Shown in pieces: positions 1 through 10,283 of a stretch of DNA of 64,000 nt. Each line of letters opens with the position of its first letter. Position 1 is the first letter of the stretch. The notes under the pieces are model-generated. The model searched no databases. It was not told where the DNA came from and was given only the letters and a program-made list of their open reading frames with translations. A program made the position numbers and the translations under genes. The stretch spans positions 1,364,001-1,428,000 of the forward strand of contig JARGSG010000183.1 in NCBI GenBank assembly GCA_030374805.1, in the 5' to 3' direction. Origin of the DNA: Gracilaria gracilis. Its lineage: Eukaryota; Rhodophyta; Florideophyceae; Gracilariales; Gracilariaceae.

Positions 1-848
1 TGCAGGGGAAGGCAGAGAGAAGCGAACAAGCGCATGGGCGAAAGCGGGCACAAGCAGCGTTTGCAGCAGCGCTTGCAGCAGCGGTGAGATATAGCGCGGT
101 CACCGAAGGGACGACAGATAATTGCGGCGCGGTCTGGCGCTCGCGCGAGAGCGCGGCCGCATCGAATTAGGAGGCGGTGTGCGCAGCGCGCCGTCGGCGC
201 ACGCCGCTAGTAGCGACGATGATGCAATGGTGCGGAAGGGAGAGACGGTCGAGCGCTTTCCAATTCGAGAAGCGCAACGCCTCGCGTGTCGCGCGCGTGT
301 GCGCGAGTGTGCGCGCGTGTGCGCCCGTCGCCGCCGTGTTTCATCACGCACGGCCGTTCCCCTTTCGTATCTAATTACTTGTACACGTAAGTGTACTGAG
401 CACTCTGTGCCAGCGTGGCCACGTGTGTAACACGTTGAAGACGTGTGTTCTCTGGCAAAGCCGTGTCGTACTACTGTACAGGTATTTCCGGTGCGATGGG
501 ACTCTGTGCAGCGAGTGGCGATGAAGCCGCACTCGCTGCACACAGAGAGGGAACTCAGTGGCGTTTCACGTGCTGATGCATTGTTGCTGCAAAGCAGTTG
601 GTCGCGGGAAAGATGAAAACCCTCAGCCAATCAGTGCGTGCGAAACGATCCGAAGCGCACGTTGAGATTCTGCTCAGCCTTAGATATACAAGAGTAGTTC
701 TGTCTGACCAACACGAGACAACCACTCCATGAGTCGACCCTTTCCAACATTCCGATGAGGACAATCACGGAGCTTGGTACAGGCCAATAAGGTTACCAAC
801 CAACCTCCCCAATTTCGTTCGCTCAAGCTGTTGCTCTCATCATATCTC
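1..848. other. Upstream region without a convincing gene
   Basis: The first 400 bases are rich in GCG and GTGTGC runs. That composition keeps frames open on both strands by chance, and the predicted peptides are Arg/Ala/Cys-rich with no domain. The rest is AT-richer and is probably the promoter and 5' UTR of the gene starting at 849. A 13-base string around 418-430 containing CACGTG recurs near 57,670. Confidence 0.5.
502..547. repeat. Short imperfect hairpin
   Basis: CTCTGTGCAGCGAGTG is followed after 12 bases by its reverse complement with one 2-base bulge, giving a 16-bp stem. It lies about 300 bases before the ATG at 849. It could fold in RNA; no function can be assigned. Confidence 0.6.
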
Positions 849-2645
849 ATGGGCTTTCTAGAGTACTCGCACGCAACCAACACTTACCATGATTCTATGG
901 TCATAGATCAAACGCTCACCTCAAAGTTCTTCTACTTCTCTATGGCGCTCGATGGTCTCGATGAGCAAACAGAGCCATTGAAACACACCATTTTGAAGCG
1001 CCAAGCTAAAGAGGGAATCGAGATAAGAACCGTTGCGTCTCATCATGCTCTTGCCGCAATGCTCATTGAAACGGACGTTCAAGTAACCGATCATTTCTTT
1101 GCCAAGGAGAACTCGCATGGAATTGAGGGCGACGTCGTCATTGACAACCAATCAAATGATGAGGAACAACTTTGGACCGTATCCTGTCACTACGGCGATA
1201 TCATTCTTGTGTCCGAGTACAGATGTGCTATTGATACCAAGTCAAGCCACATGGAAATCGAACAATCCCGCGAAAACCTCATAGCACAGCTCAAACATAT
1301 TTGGGACACTACTTTGTTCCCAGACAAAATTGAACTCATGTCCCTTCGAGATATGAGACACGGCGTAAGAAAGAAAACAATGAAGAAAACAATGCATGCT
1401 TTTCATGCTTTTAGTTTTCATATGTACAAAGCCTCACTGCTCTTGGGGAAAAGAACGGGTAAAGTCATCAAAGGCGATGCTTCGTCCAATACATGCAGTT
1501 GTTTATCGTGTTTTACTAGTGCATGCGTCTGCAAACCCAGACGCTCTGCACATTACGGAGCAAAGAACACACGAGTTGAAGAGACTCTCAAAGTATGCAA
1601 TGTTCGAGCGATGCTTTCAAATGATCATTTCTATCGGCCCAAGACTTGTTGCGGCCTCAGGGGTCCGTCTCCTTCTAATCCCCGGGGTACACGATATATT
1701 AACGGCCTTTCTAAGACAAAGCAAAAGAATTGCCCTTTGATCCAGAGGGCAAAAGCTTATGATCGCCGAGAAAGTGTACATGACATGCGCAACAGATATA
1801 CGTACAACAGTATATCGCCAAAGAAATACTCCGATACGTATAAATTTGGTAAGCGAGAGTACATCATTGAAGGAAATGATCTCGTTCTGTACGTCACTAG
1901 ACCACGAACTAAAGGCAACGGGTATACAGTCGAAGCATTGGGTGGATTAGTAGCAGGGACGCTTCCAGAAGTGAAAGCTTCAGTTTCTGCGACTCTGTAC
2001 GGCCGTGAGAAGATGCGAATAGTAGCCACTAATCTTCTTAACTGCTTGTCGTCTAGTGAATCTCGAGGTGATCGCTGGCAGGAGTTCGCTAATAACGTTA
2101 TACGTTGCTGCTCATTAGGAGCTTCGGAAGAAAGTACAGGAGGGTGTTGGACAGTTTTGTATGGAACGCCAAGAAGATCAGTGGATATAAACTGGTTTCT
2201 TAAAGGCTCTGTCGCAGAGCGACAGGGAATACACATGGTGCGAACTAATTCGAATGTGTTCATTACTGCTGGAGACAATCGCGCCTTTTATACTGTAGGA
2301 GATATATCACCGAGCGGGGTAGTCCATGTTTCTGATGACACCGATTCTTTCAACAAGCTGTCCCCGCGGACTAAGCTTTGGATTGTAGACCTAAAAGGTC
2401 TATACCTTGGTGGAATTAATGTACAAGACGTCACCGGAACTAAACATGAGTACGAAGATGACAAGCAGTGTGCAAAGAGCTTGAGAACGAAACAGAAGCA
2501 TGTAAGATCTGACAGAGAAAACTGGCCAATATGTCGACATGTAATGGCTGAGCAGATCATGGACATTTTTCCCGTACAGACTTCATCGGAGTCTCAAATT
2601 GGGACTCTCAATGCTTTAATCATATGGCCTAAAGAATGGATCTAG
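849..2645 (+). CDS. Orphan protein of 598 residues
   Basis: The frame is open from 774, but that codon is TTG; the first ATG is at 849. I recognise no domain. The frame is long in DNA of ordinary composition (about 45% GC), so chance is unlikely. The N-terminal third is helical and acidic. Around residue 180 there is a near-duplicated KKTMKKTMHAFHAF stretch. A Cys-rich segment follows at about residues 213-230. The C-terminal part contains hydrophobic strands separated by charged loops. There is no signal peptide or clear membrane span. An undetected intron, or origin as a decayed mobile-element protein, cannot be excluded. Coding status is likely; function is unknown. Confidence 0.5.
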   Translation: MGFLEYSHATNTYHDSMVIDQTLTSKFFYFSMALDGLDEQTEPLKHTILKRQAKEGIEIRTVASHHALAAMLIETDVQVTDHFFAKENSHGIEGDVVIDNQSNDEEQLWTVSCHYGDIILVSEYRCAIDTKSSHMEIEQSRENLIAQLKHIWDTTLFPDKIELMSLRDMRHGVRKKTMKKTMHAFHAFSFHMYKASLLLGKRTGKVIKGDASSNTCSCLSCFTSACVCKPRRSAHYGAKNTRVEETLKVCNVRAMLSNDHFYRPKTCCGLRGPSPSNPRGTRYINGLSKTKQKNCPLIQRAKAYDRRESVHDMRNRYTYNSISPKKYSDTYKFGKREYIIEGNDLVLYVTRPRTKGNGYTVEALGGLVAGTLPEVKASVSATLYGREKMRIVATNLLNCLSSSESRGDRWQEFANNVIRCCSLGASEESTGGCWTVLYGTPRRSVDINWFLKGSVAERQGIHMVRTNSNVFITAGDNRAFYTVGDISPSGVVHVSDDTDSFNKLSPRTKLWIVDLKGLYLGGINVQDVTGTKHEYEDDKQCAKSLRTKQKHVRSDRENWPICRHVMAEQIMDIFPVQTSSESQIGTLNALIIWPKEWI

Positions 2646-4095
2646 GACACCCGCAAGAAACGACGACAACAACAACACCGGGCAACATACTCGATCCTGC
2701 ACTGTGACGCAATGTAAGCACATCATGAAAAGGTTATCAACCTAGCACGAGCTTACGGGGTGAGTAGACATGAGATCTCTGATACTTGGAGAAACAATAT
2801 CGTCATTTGGGTTGCCTTGAAGGGTAGAGGAGTCCTTACGGAGAACCTTATCCTGGCAGACCAATTTCATCGAGAAAATGGCAGTTGAACCTAGTATGGC
2901 GCCTATACGACAGTGGCCAACGAGGTTTTTGGCCTTTTTGAGGAGAGAGAACTACTTGGACGAGTAGTTCTCCCTGAGTTTTAGATGCATACTACCAAGG
3001 GTATGGAGTTTATACCAGAGATTTTAAGCTACCAACTCGACAATATTTTGGTTTTCTACGCCGGTATGCAGTACCTGTACACAAATTCTGTTCTACAGAT
3101 ATATCTTTGTGTAGTTTAACTAGGCGCCAACAGAAGAGAAGGGAGAGCGAGGGATTTTTTTTTTGGTGGCTAAGAGGAATAAGGTTAACCTCTTAGCTCT
3201 CCTAACCTTATATCCTTTCATATTGTAGGTCAAATCTATAGAGGGACAACAAGTTGTGGATGAGGGGTTCTTGGTCTCGTGGTGACTTCACCTTCGGTTG
3301 GGTATCTAGGAGCCTTGTCGCTATCCCCATGCCTGTAGGGAGAGGAAATTTCCCAACCCTTCTTTCAGGCTGAGTTTAGGTGGTTTGGCAGAAGGGTGAG
3401 GTGGGACCCTGTTGGGGTGAGCTCACCCCAATCTTTACCCCATGATTGTGAGGGAACCTCCGCCTCCCGCCGAACTGACCTGAGCCGACCCAAACCGACC
3501 CGAACTTAAGCCGCCATCGACCCCATTCACTACCCAACATCTGTGCCGTTTCCTCTGGCGTCAGCGCCACTGTCTAACGCTGCCATTGCTTACGTTGACG
3601 CACAGGAAGTGCGCTCCCGCAAACAAACTTGTGCACCGTACAGGCATGGGGCATGACTCATGCACGGACGGACCGAATCATGGAGAGCGCCGGCTCCTGG
3701 TACCGTGAGAGAGAGAGAGGGGGAGAGACCTCGTTTTCTATTTAGTGGCAAGCTCCGATGGTAACGCTACAGTACCGTTGGTATTGGATACCTGCGGTAG
3801 GGGCGGGGCCCCTGTATAAAAACGCGGTAACATGAAAAAAAAAGGTAAGGGTTAAATGTTCTGGCAAAACGATTACCAAGGGTAGTGCGAAGTTTGCACT
3901 GCAAACAAAGAAAAATGGTTCAGAAATAATCTGGTATGGACTTGGGGCCTTCATACAAGTGCTTTTCTACAACACAGTTGGGAGACTGTGCGGCATGAAC
4001 GCTCTAGCCTCTGGGAGCCACTCTCAAGTTTCCATTTGTTCGTTCAACTAAGGCCGAGTTTACGAAACGTTGTTCTCCGTCTTCTCTTTGACTTA
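2646..4095. other. Gene-free stretch with repeat remnants
   Basis: No frame here looks coding. It holds one copy of a dispersed repeat (2870-2990), a poly-T run near 3157, a GA-rich simple repeat at 3707-3724 and the promoter of NAA30. A short open frame at 3376-3570 on the minus strand has no recognisable features. Confidence 0.5.
2870..2990 (+). repeat. Dispersed repeat, copy A
   Basis: The segment with CAGTGGCCAAC followed by TTTTTGAGGAGAGAGAACT resembles 14530-14615 and 15180-15235. All three could encode a degenerate peptide with a Trp-Pro pair, then Phe, then Glu/Arg. This suggests remnants of one mobile or pseudogene family. Confidence 0.45.
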
Positions 4096-4749
4096 ATGGA
4101 AGCCTCTCATGATGTACAGATAATTCCGTAAGTATTCCGTTACCAAGCTTCAAAGAACCCCTGTGTCAAAGAATCCTAACCTCGTGCACGAAGATATCAA
4201 GATGAGAATCATCTAGCCCTCATTCAACCACTCATTGACAAAGATCTTTCGGAACCATATTCAATCTTCACCTATCGTTATTTCATATCACAGTGGCCGC
4301 ATCTGTGCTTCCTTGCCATGGACAAACAGGAATGTGTCGGTGCAGTCGTCTGCAAATTGGTAAGCATATCTCCAAAAGCAATGTACTCCATTTTTTCACG
4401 TCAACAGATTCCAAAATCGACTGACTTCCCGAACATTTGAAAGGAACCGCACAAGAGCACTTCAATGCGAGGATACATAGCCATGCTTGTCGTGCGCCAC
4501 GACTGTCGTAAACTTGGACTAGGCTCCAAATTAGTCTCGACGGCAATCGACGCAATGATCACACAAGGCTGCCACGAAGTGACTCTAGAAGCTGAGGTAA
4601 CCAACAAAGCCGCACTACGACTTTACCAAAATCTAGGATTCATCAGAGACAAGCGTCTGGAAAAGTACTATCTCAATGGCAACGACGCTTTCCGTCTAAG
4701 ACTAAAACTCAGAGCCGTACCTCCCCTGCCTAAACAGAACTATATATAG
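4096..4749 (+). CDS. NAA30: N-alpha-acetyltransferase 30, catalytic subunit of NatC
   Basis: This GNAT enzyme acetylates the N-terminal Met of proteins starting Met-hydrophobic, working co-translationally at the ribosome with NAA35 and NAA38. I rebuild three exons: 4096-4127, 4194-4359 and 4444-4749. The introns are 66 and 84 nt with GTAAGT/GTAAGC donors, and the first has a TCCTAAC branch-like site. The product has 167 residues. Exon 2 carries the family signature [14 protein letters not shown]. Exon 3 carries RGYIAMLVV, the acetyl-CoA loop RKLGLGS (R/QxxGxG), the [16 protein letters not shown] helix and the C-terminal [17 protein letters not shown], all typical of Mak3/NAA30 rather than NAA10 or NAA50. 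It converges on the Tudor-SN gene with only 126 bp between stop codons. Frames and phases agree across both junctions. Confidence 0.93.
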
Positions 4750-4875
4750 ACAGAGCAATCTCATAAGCTAAATTCAAGCAATGAACACCAACCGCTGTTG
4801 TTTTAACACAATGACATTCGATCGCTGCAAACCACCTTCTTGGACGTCTGTTAACTGCGCTACCAGTGAAGATAC

Positions 4876-7653
4876 TCAACTATCTTCGTCAAAGTCTGAC
4901 TCAAAGGCCTCTCCATAGTTCCATAAGTACGCTCGTGATGCTATACCCACTTCTTCAAACTCGCGTAGCTCTTTGAAGGCGGCTTTGGAGGCTCGATCTC
5001 TCTTCCTAATGATCCGCGCCAACCCAGCCTTCAAAATCTCTTCTCTGACACTCACAGAGCCCACACGTGCTTCCGAACCACCGGCCGTAGGCACCTTGAT
5101 ATCACCAATAACTTTGGATGGTCCTTCCGTCGACGAAACCGACACATTCACTTCCTTCCCATAAATCATTTCCCGCAGAAACTCTCCGGCAGGGACACCG
5201 CACGGGTCGTCCTCAGCAGGGACAACCACATTGGAAAGGGCAACTTCGACCGCAATCGGAGTCGCAGTTGAAACACCACCTACAGAAGTGAATCGGCGAA
5301 TGTCCTTGATCGACACCCGATCTTCGTTTCCGTAGTCTATGAAACGTACATCAATCTCACCAGACTTGTGTATATAGCTGATACGGGCCCTGTACCATTC
5401 CTTGTCGGCGCTGAACTTGGCCGCCACAACTAGTCCGGGTCGCAGCCCCGCAATTGGAGTAGCGGCTTGGCTGTCAAGCGACATGGAACGCAACCCAGAT
5501 TCAATCGACGACAGTGCAGACTTGCAAGTATCGCGATTCTGTACAAATATACGTCCGCCGAATCCAATCTCACACACGACACCTACGAAGCTCTTCGAAT
5601 GAGGCTGGTTTTGTTGCTCAGCGGACGTATCAGAAGCGCTTGGTTCCACGTAATCCTTCCATATTCCTTTCTTCTCATCCTTGGAACGCTTCTCAATGCC
5701 GCTATACAGTCTTCCAGATGGATCCCTTGAAGGATCGAAAGATTCGTGAATATAACCGTATCCATGTTCCAGTAGTAAGGCGGAGACATCTGTCTTCTCT
5801 CCAGAGGGACTTATGACCTGCATGTTGCCGATGAAAGCACCTACTCTATCTACATTGCTGACTTCGACTTCGACTTCTCGTTGCATGATGTGGTCTCGTG
5901 CAAAATCGATCGCCTCATCTCCATGGGGTTCTCCGGCTACTTCGTCGGTCACCGAACCGTCAGGCGCGAAGGATCTTCTTGTAGGCTGGGGGCATCTAAC
6001 CGCTCGAAGCGCCAAAGTGATGAGCATGGACTCTGATGACAAGAATATACGGAAACGTGACGCAGTAGACACATATTCTACCATCCCTCGATACGGACCG
6101 TTTCGCTGCAAACCGGACAAAACATCCCGGGACCTTCGCTTCGCATCCTGACCAGTTAGATTGTTAATCCTTCGCGTTGTGCTCTGATTATCACCATGGA
6201 TTCCTTTCTTTGCTTCCATGGCAGTCTTTTGACGTTCAAGGTATTCTTCGTAGTTCGGCGCACGATCTTCCTCGGCGCGATGTCTCACTACCGCCACCAA
6301 TCCAGCGGATATCATAGAGAGAGCCACGTCCTGGTTCTTCTGGTCACCTTCACGGCCCACTGTGGCAAAATACATGGGCTCTTTCCTCAAAGACTCCTCG
6401 GATGGAGCACGTGTGTACTCAATCTTCACAGAAACTCTTCTACCGATCAGCTTTTTCCGCAAGGCCTCACGCGCCTCAGTGGCAGGACCAACCGTTATCG
6501 TGGACTTCTCTCTGGCTCCCCGCTCGAGGCGGTTGGCTCGAACGGAGGCGAGGGAAATCCTACGAAGCTTACCAGTGTTATCATCTCGGACGACAATCAT
6601 GTCGCCGCTCACGACTTCCACACACCTGCCTGCGAACAACTCCGCGTTAACTTCAGGTCGCTTGAAGCCCTTCCAGATGCCGACCTGGCGATCCATCGCA
6701 GAACGTTCCGCAGCTCTGAGGGCGGGGGCCTTTGAGGATAGGTCAATGCTCCAGCTGACAGTCTTTGCAAAGCCTGCACGGAGCAGCTCTTCTCCAATAT
6801 ACATGTTTGCGTTGGGATTTTCAATGGTGGCAAAAAGGAGTCCGTTGCGATCCTCACCCTCAACAGATACAAGTACATCTCGATTGAGAAGTCTTAATTC
6901 TGTGAGGAATCGAGCGTTAACAGCGTATGGCATGGAGACTGGCTGAGAAGAAGAATTCTCAGGATCCGGTTTTCTGAAACCCGGGCATTGCACGCCGGAA
7001 AAACATACAGTGAGAAGACGATCTCCCAGGTCCGATTCGGAAGTACACGGGACGTCCTTGAGGAAGATTTTGATAGCAGAGCCGTTGGCAATGTATTCAA
7101 CAACGCCATTCAACTGGCGACCGCGGCACCAATCCACAAAGTGCGCACCGTCAACGACTTGAGCTTCCGGGCGTGGCACACGACGGGAGATGGTAGCTGA
7201 TCCACCAGAATGTAATCCAACTGAATTGGCGCTAGCCTTTTCTTCTGCAGCCAAAAGGGCGTCGAATTCCGGGGAACAATCCTCGCTGTCGTTGAGCGGA
7301 CGTCTCACACGCGCCATGCCGGCAGAAACGACGTCGAGGTTGACGGAATCACCTTCGCCATGGAAGACGGTTGCGAAGACGCGGTTGAGAGCCTGGACGC
7401 GATAGTCGATGCGAAAGGTGACTACCTTGCCAATGAGCTTGTGGCGGAGGTATTCACGACTGGCCCAGGCGTAGGGCTCATCCGAAACGGCATCGCGGGA
7501 AAGAAGCGGCGCTTTGAGACTGGAGAGGGTGAGACGCATCTCTGGGGGCGGGCCGTGTACGGGGGCCTGCTGCTTCATGAGGAGAAGCGTGTCGCCGGAG
7601 GGGACGGCCTTGACCAGGCCGGAGAGAGGGGTGGCAGATGGAATGGCAACCAT
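4876..7653 (-). CDS. SND1: Tudor staphylococcal nuclease protein (Tudor-SN)
   Basis: Tudor-SN is a conserved RNA-binding and nuclease-related protein of RNA silencing, stress granules and transcription or splicing complexes. The product has 925 residues (family about 900), from the ATG at 7653; the 11 upstream codons begin with TTG. Four SNase-like domains lie at about 5-145, 165-310, 325-490 and 515-650. A Tudor domain at about 705-765 has the aromatic-cage pattern WYRARISYI and VRFIDYGNEDRV. A partial fifth SNase half closes the protein, with the usual ending SRAYLWNYGEAFESDFDED. The order SN1-4/Tudor/SN5 is complete and intronless. The catalytic Arg/Asp/Glu set of bacterial nuclease is not obviously kept in every repeat, as is usual in this family. 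Confidence 0.96.
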   Translation of the reverse strand: MVAIPSATPLSGLVKAVPSGDTLLLMKQQAPVHGPPPEMRLTLSSLKAPLLSRDAVSDEPYAWASREYLRHKLIGKVVTFRIDYRVQALNRVFATVFHGEGDSVNLDVVSAGMARVRRPLNDSEDCSPEFDALLAAEEKASANSVGLHSGGSATISRRVPRPEAQVVDGAHFVDWCRGRQLNGVVEYIANGSAIKIFLKDVPCTSESDLGDRLLTVCFSGVQCPGFRKPDPENSSSQPVSMPYAVNARFLTELRLLNRDVLVSVEGEDRNGLLFATIENPNANMYIGEELLRAGFAKTVSWSIDLSSKAPALRAAERSAMDRQVGIWKGFKRPEVNAELFAGRCVEVVSGDMIVVRDDNTGKLRRISLASVRANRLERGAREKSTITVGPATEAREALRKKLIGRRVSVKIEYTRAPSEESLRKEPMYFATVGREGDQKNQDVALSMISAGLVAVVRHRAEEDRAPNYEEYLERQKTAMEAKKGIHGDNQSTTRRINNLTGQDAKRRSRDVLSGLQRNGPYRGMVEYVSTASRFRIFLSSESMLITLALRAVRCPQPTRRSFAPDGSVTDEVAGEPHGDEAIDFARDHIMQREVEVEVSNVDRVGAFIGNMQVISPSGEKTDVSALLLEHGYGYIHESFDPSRDPSGRLYSGIEKRSKDEKKGIWKDYVEPSASDTSAEQQNQPHSKSFVGVVCEIGFGGRIFVQNRDTCKSALSSIESGLRSMSLDSQAATPIAGLRPGLVVAAKFSADKEWYRARISYIHKSGEIDVRFIDYGNEDRVSIKDIRRFTSVGGVSTATPIAVEVALSNVVVPAEDDPCGVPAGEFLREMIYGKEVNVSVSSTEGPSKVIGDIKVPTAGGSEARVGSVSVREEILKAGLARIIRKRDRASKAAFKELREFEEVGIASRAYLWNYGEAFESDFDEDS

Positions 7654-8077
7654 AATTACGAAGTGAGAAGAGCGAGCACAGAGCAAGAGAGAGTTGGGGG
7701 GTTAAGAGTTTAGTGAGTTTGATCCGTGACAGGTAACGGCTGCGGCGGACGGAAGAGGAGCGGCACGGCAGGGGCGAAGCTCTAACAAATGTAGGGCAGA
7801 GGCGGGCGCGGTAGTGTCGGTGACGGCTTAGGTGTACCTTGGTACCTTGGTAGATAACAAACAGGTGCAGCGCGGATCGACGAGCGTGCGCAGACGGAGG
7901 GGGGGGACCGCTCTTCTCAGCAGAGCGTATCTACAGTATACACTGCAATGCAGTGACTGCATGGGTTTACGTTGATTGACAGCGATCGCACCTCGATCCA
8001 CGTCACGTAAGCGCGCGCGCGCACGCAGCCAATCATTGGCACGCGCAGCGTGCTCATCACGACGCGTGCAAGGCGCG
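7654..8077. other. Intergenic, between two minus-strand genes
   Basis: This is the Tudor-SN promoter side and the alpha-kinase 3' flank. It includes GTACCTTGGTACCTTGGTAGATA near 7833-7855. No gene seen. Confidence 0.5.
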
Positions 8078-9403
8078 TCATTCGCGGCGGCGTGTGGCAG
8101 TGCCACCACGGCGCGGTGCGCCCATCACCAGCGCCAGCAGCCCGCCGAAGCGGTGCGACTTGTTCGCCTTCTGCGAGTCCTCCGCCGTGGCGGGCGGCGG
8201 CGCGTCCACCCGCAGCTCCTTGAAGCTCTTTGGCCGCGGGAAGCGTTTCGTTTTTCGCCTGTCGTCGCACGGAACCGACGACCGTCGCACCCGGCTGGAG
8301 GCCGTGCGCGCGCCAACCCGCGCTCCCGCCTCCTCGTCCTTCGCACCGCGCTTCCTCTTCGCCCGGTCCGCCCTTTTCTTCACCTCCTCGTCTTCGTGCG
8401 TGATGCGCGTCTTTGCTGATGGCTCCTCGCTCTCCGCATGCGTGTCGGCCATCCTGAGTACCCGCGTTCGCATTACGTTGCCCGCGTCCAAGTCACTGCC
8501 GTCCTTCGCCAGCCTTAGGTCGTTACACAGCCCGTTGCACCTGTGCTTCACGAAGAATTCCTCTACACCCAACAGCCCTAGATCTGTCGCCCCAAATGCC
8601 GTTCCACCAACTGAGTGTACGCACGGGTCCGTCAGCACGTAACTGTTCCCACTGCGCACTCCCTGAATGTCGCTTACCATAAGCGATCCGCCAGAGTCCA
8701 CCCATGACCAGTGTGCAAACGCAGCTGGAAAATTCGCCCGCACCCGACAGTTGTGGTCGCCGTCGTTATTCAGAAACTTTGTAAACCGCCCATCCAGATA
8801 TTCTTCAACCGTTCCAATCGCACCGTCGTACAACACAGCGTCCAGCGAAAGCTTCTTGAACAGGTGGTGTAGCACCGGAAATCTTTCCGGTGATATCTTG
8901 TCAACTGTACATTCGCGCCTCACAACCACCTTCGCCGCTGGCAATATCTCAACCTGCTTGTTTGTTCCGAATGTGCACCATTTGTCGAGCAGATTGGACG
9001 TAATCTCGTGTTTTCGAACTGTATGGTCCGCTTCGAGCTCGCATAAACGAGTTCTTTCGCTTAAAGAACGCGACAGGTAGCCACCAGTCGCCATTTGAAG
9101 CTTCACCACCACTGGCATTATTCTCTTCAACCGCCCAGTTTCCAAGCGCTCGAACATCTGCCCTTGAAACGCCAGCCGTTGCCCCCCCGCTGAGAAAGGA
9201 AACACATCGAATTGAATTACAAGTCCGCTTGATTCCACCTCCGCCTCACAGTACAGCTCGAATAACGGTTCGCGCAACGTTCTGGTTATCATGCGGTACC
9301 CATCGCTGATAATGTCCTTCTGTGTGTATGCAGAGGGAGGATCCTCATAGGCTGGGATAATGTCGGAGGATGACATCCGCTGCACCGTACCAGATGAGTC
9401 CAT
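8078..9403 (-). CDS. Atypical alpha-kinase (MHCK/EF2K family)
   Basis: The protein has 441 residues from an ATG at 9403. Residues about 40-295 match the alpha-kinase fold, which phosphorylates Ser/Thr, often in helices, and is unrelated in sequence to ordinary kinases. Visible landmarks are the N-lobe FSAGGQRLAFQ (70-80), the ATP-binding Lys in VVVKLQ (K101), the hinge-like VEEYLDGRFTKFLNNDG (199-215), the catalytic SGGSLMVSDIQGV (237-249), LTDPCVHS (257-264), DLG (274-276) and the C-terminal FFVKHRCNGLC (283-293), whose His and Cys fit the structural zinc site. Residues 300-441 form a basic, low-complexity tail rich in Lys/Arg with possible nuclear signals. No EF2K Sel1 repeats or vWFA domain are present, so substrate is unknown. 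The promoter directly abuts a duplicated gene fragment (next entry). Confidence 0.9.
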   Translation of the reverse strand: MDSSGTVQRMSSSDIIPAYEDPPSAYTQKDIISDGYRMITRTLREPLFELYCEAEVESSGLVIQFDVFPFSAGGQRLAFQGQMFERLETGRLKRIMPVVVKLQMATGGYLSRSLSERTRLCELEADHTVRKHEITSNLLDKWCTFGTNKQVEILPAAKVVVRRECTVDKISPERFPVLHHLFKKLSLDAVLYDGAIGTVEEYLDGRFTKFLNNDGDHNCRVRANFPAAFAHWSWVDSGGSLMVSDIQGVRSGNSYVLTDPCVHSVGGTAFGATDLGLLGVEEFFVKHRCNGLCNDLRLAKDGSDLDAGNVMRTRVLRMADTHAESEEPSAKTRITHEDEEVKKRADRAKRKRGAKDEEAGARVGARTASSRVRRSSVPCDDRRKTKRFPRPKSFKELRVDAPPPATAEDSQKANKSHRFGGLLALVMGAPRRGGTATRRRE

Positions 9404-9425
9404 TTTGGTCGGCCTTGCCCCGTGG

Positions 9426-9770
9426 GTTGGCGGACGAGGAGCTGCTACAGAATCTCGAGGACCCCAAGCTGTGGGGCGGTCAGATTTCGGTGGCTAAGGA
9501 CAAGGAGACGGCGCTGAATGTGGAGCCGTACGTTGGCGAGGGGTCTGTGATGTTCGAGATGCGGCTGCAGTTCCTCAACGCGTTCCCGGAGGCGGCGCGC
9601 AAGAGCAACGTGAACGTTCTCAACCAAAGTGTCGCATGGACGGTCGGCGCGCGCCGCAGTCCGGCCATCAGGGGCGGCGCTCTTGGCGGCCGTATAAACG
9701 TACACCAGTTCACTCTACAGCCAGCGCCGCTAAATACCTTCGTATATGGCGCGCAGCGCGTGTCGTGCGT
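9426..9770 (+). pseudogene. Remnant 3' end of a duplicate of the gene at 10284-11547
   Basis: About 345 bases closely match 11347-11700 by eye. They cover the last ~65 codons of the downstream gene (shared ADEELLQN, LWGGQISVAKD, EPYVGEGSVMFEMRL), the position of its stop and the following TATAAACGTACA flank. Here the stop codon TAG is replaced by CAA, so a frame runs on to 10032 through unrelated DNA. The 5' part of the gene is absent. The fragment begins 22 bases from the alpha-kinase start codon. Most simply, an older tandem duplication lost all but the 3' end of its first copy. Confidence 0.75.
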
Positions 9771-10283
9771 GTGGTTTGAAGAAAGTGCATCTCGTAGGGC
9801 TCGGTATTGCCCGGTGTCTTGTTCTTGTTTCAAAGCTCGGGCACATGAAGTAATGCTTGTCCACAAACTACGTAATTTCCGCACGAGAGCCCTTCATCGA
9901 TCTGATGTAGCAGCTAATTGGCGCTTCAGGACAGGACTGACAAGTCATGATGCTACCCAGCGAGGCAGGCTTCAGCGACTACGCACTCTACGAGGAGATG
10001 AGTACTCCAATCTCGTTACTGACGGCATGTGAATTCACTGCAGGACCCGACTAATAACTCATGTCCCCATGCAAGAAATGAAGCCGTGGACGATGGAGGA
10101 ATGCGTTAGCGACTGAATTGGTTGCGTTAGATGCTGTAAAAGCATCGCGACGTGCGTGATCAGCAATTCTTTGGCGGTGGGATTCTATAAAGCCGTCTTC
10201 ACAGCTGCTTTCGTTCCATAAACGTCGAGGAGTGCGGACTGGTACTGCGTTGCACGCGTCTTGGATTCTTAAGTTTGTGAAAG
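9771..10283. other. Intergenic upstream of orphan gene
   Basis: Nothing coding seen apart from the read-through tail of the remnant. The region should hold the promoter of the gene at 10284; the nearest TATA-like string is TATAAACG near 9701, inside the duplicated segment. Confidence 0.4.

Noticed and set aside
100-630. Minus-strand frame of 176 codons and overlapping plus-strand frames
   Set aside because: Arg/Ala/Cys-biased composition from GCG and GTGTGC runs, open in both directions, no domain.
7360-7713. Plus-strand frames opposite Tudor-SN (for example 5813-6151, 6196-6735, 7360-7713)
   Set aside because: Antisense shadows of a clearly identified gene.
9370-10032. Plus-strand frame of 220 codons as an independent gene
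   Set aside because: Its first codons are antisense to the alpha-kinase, its middle is a truncated copy of the neighbour's 3' end, and the rest reads past a lost stop codon.
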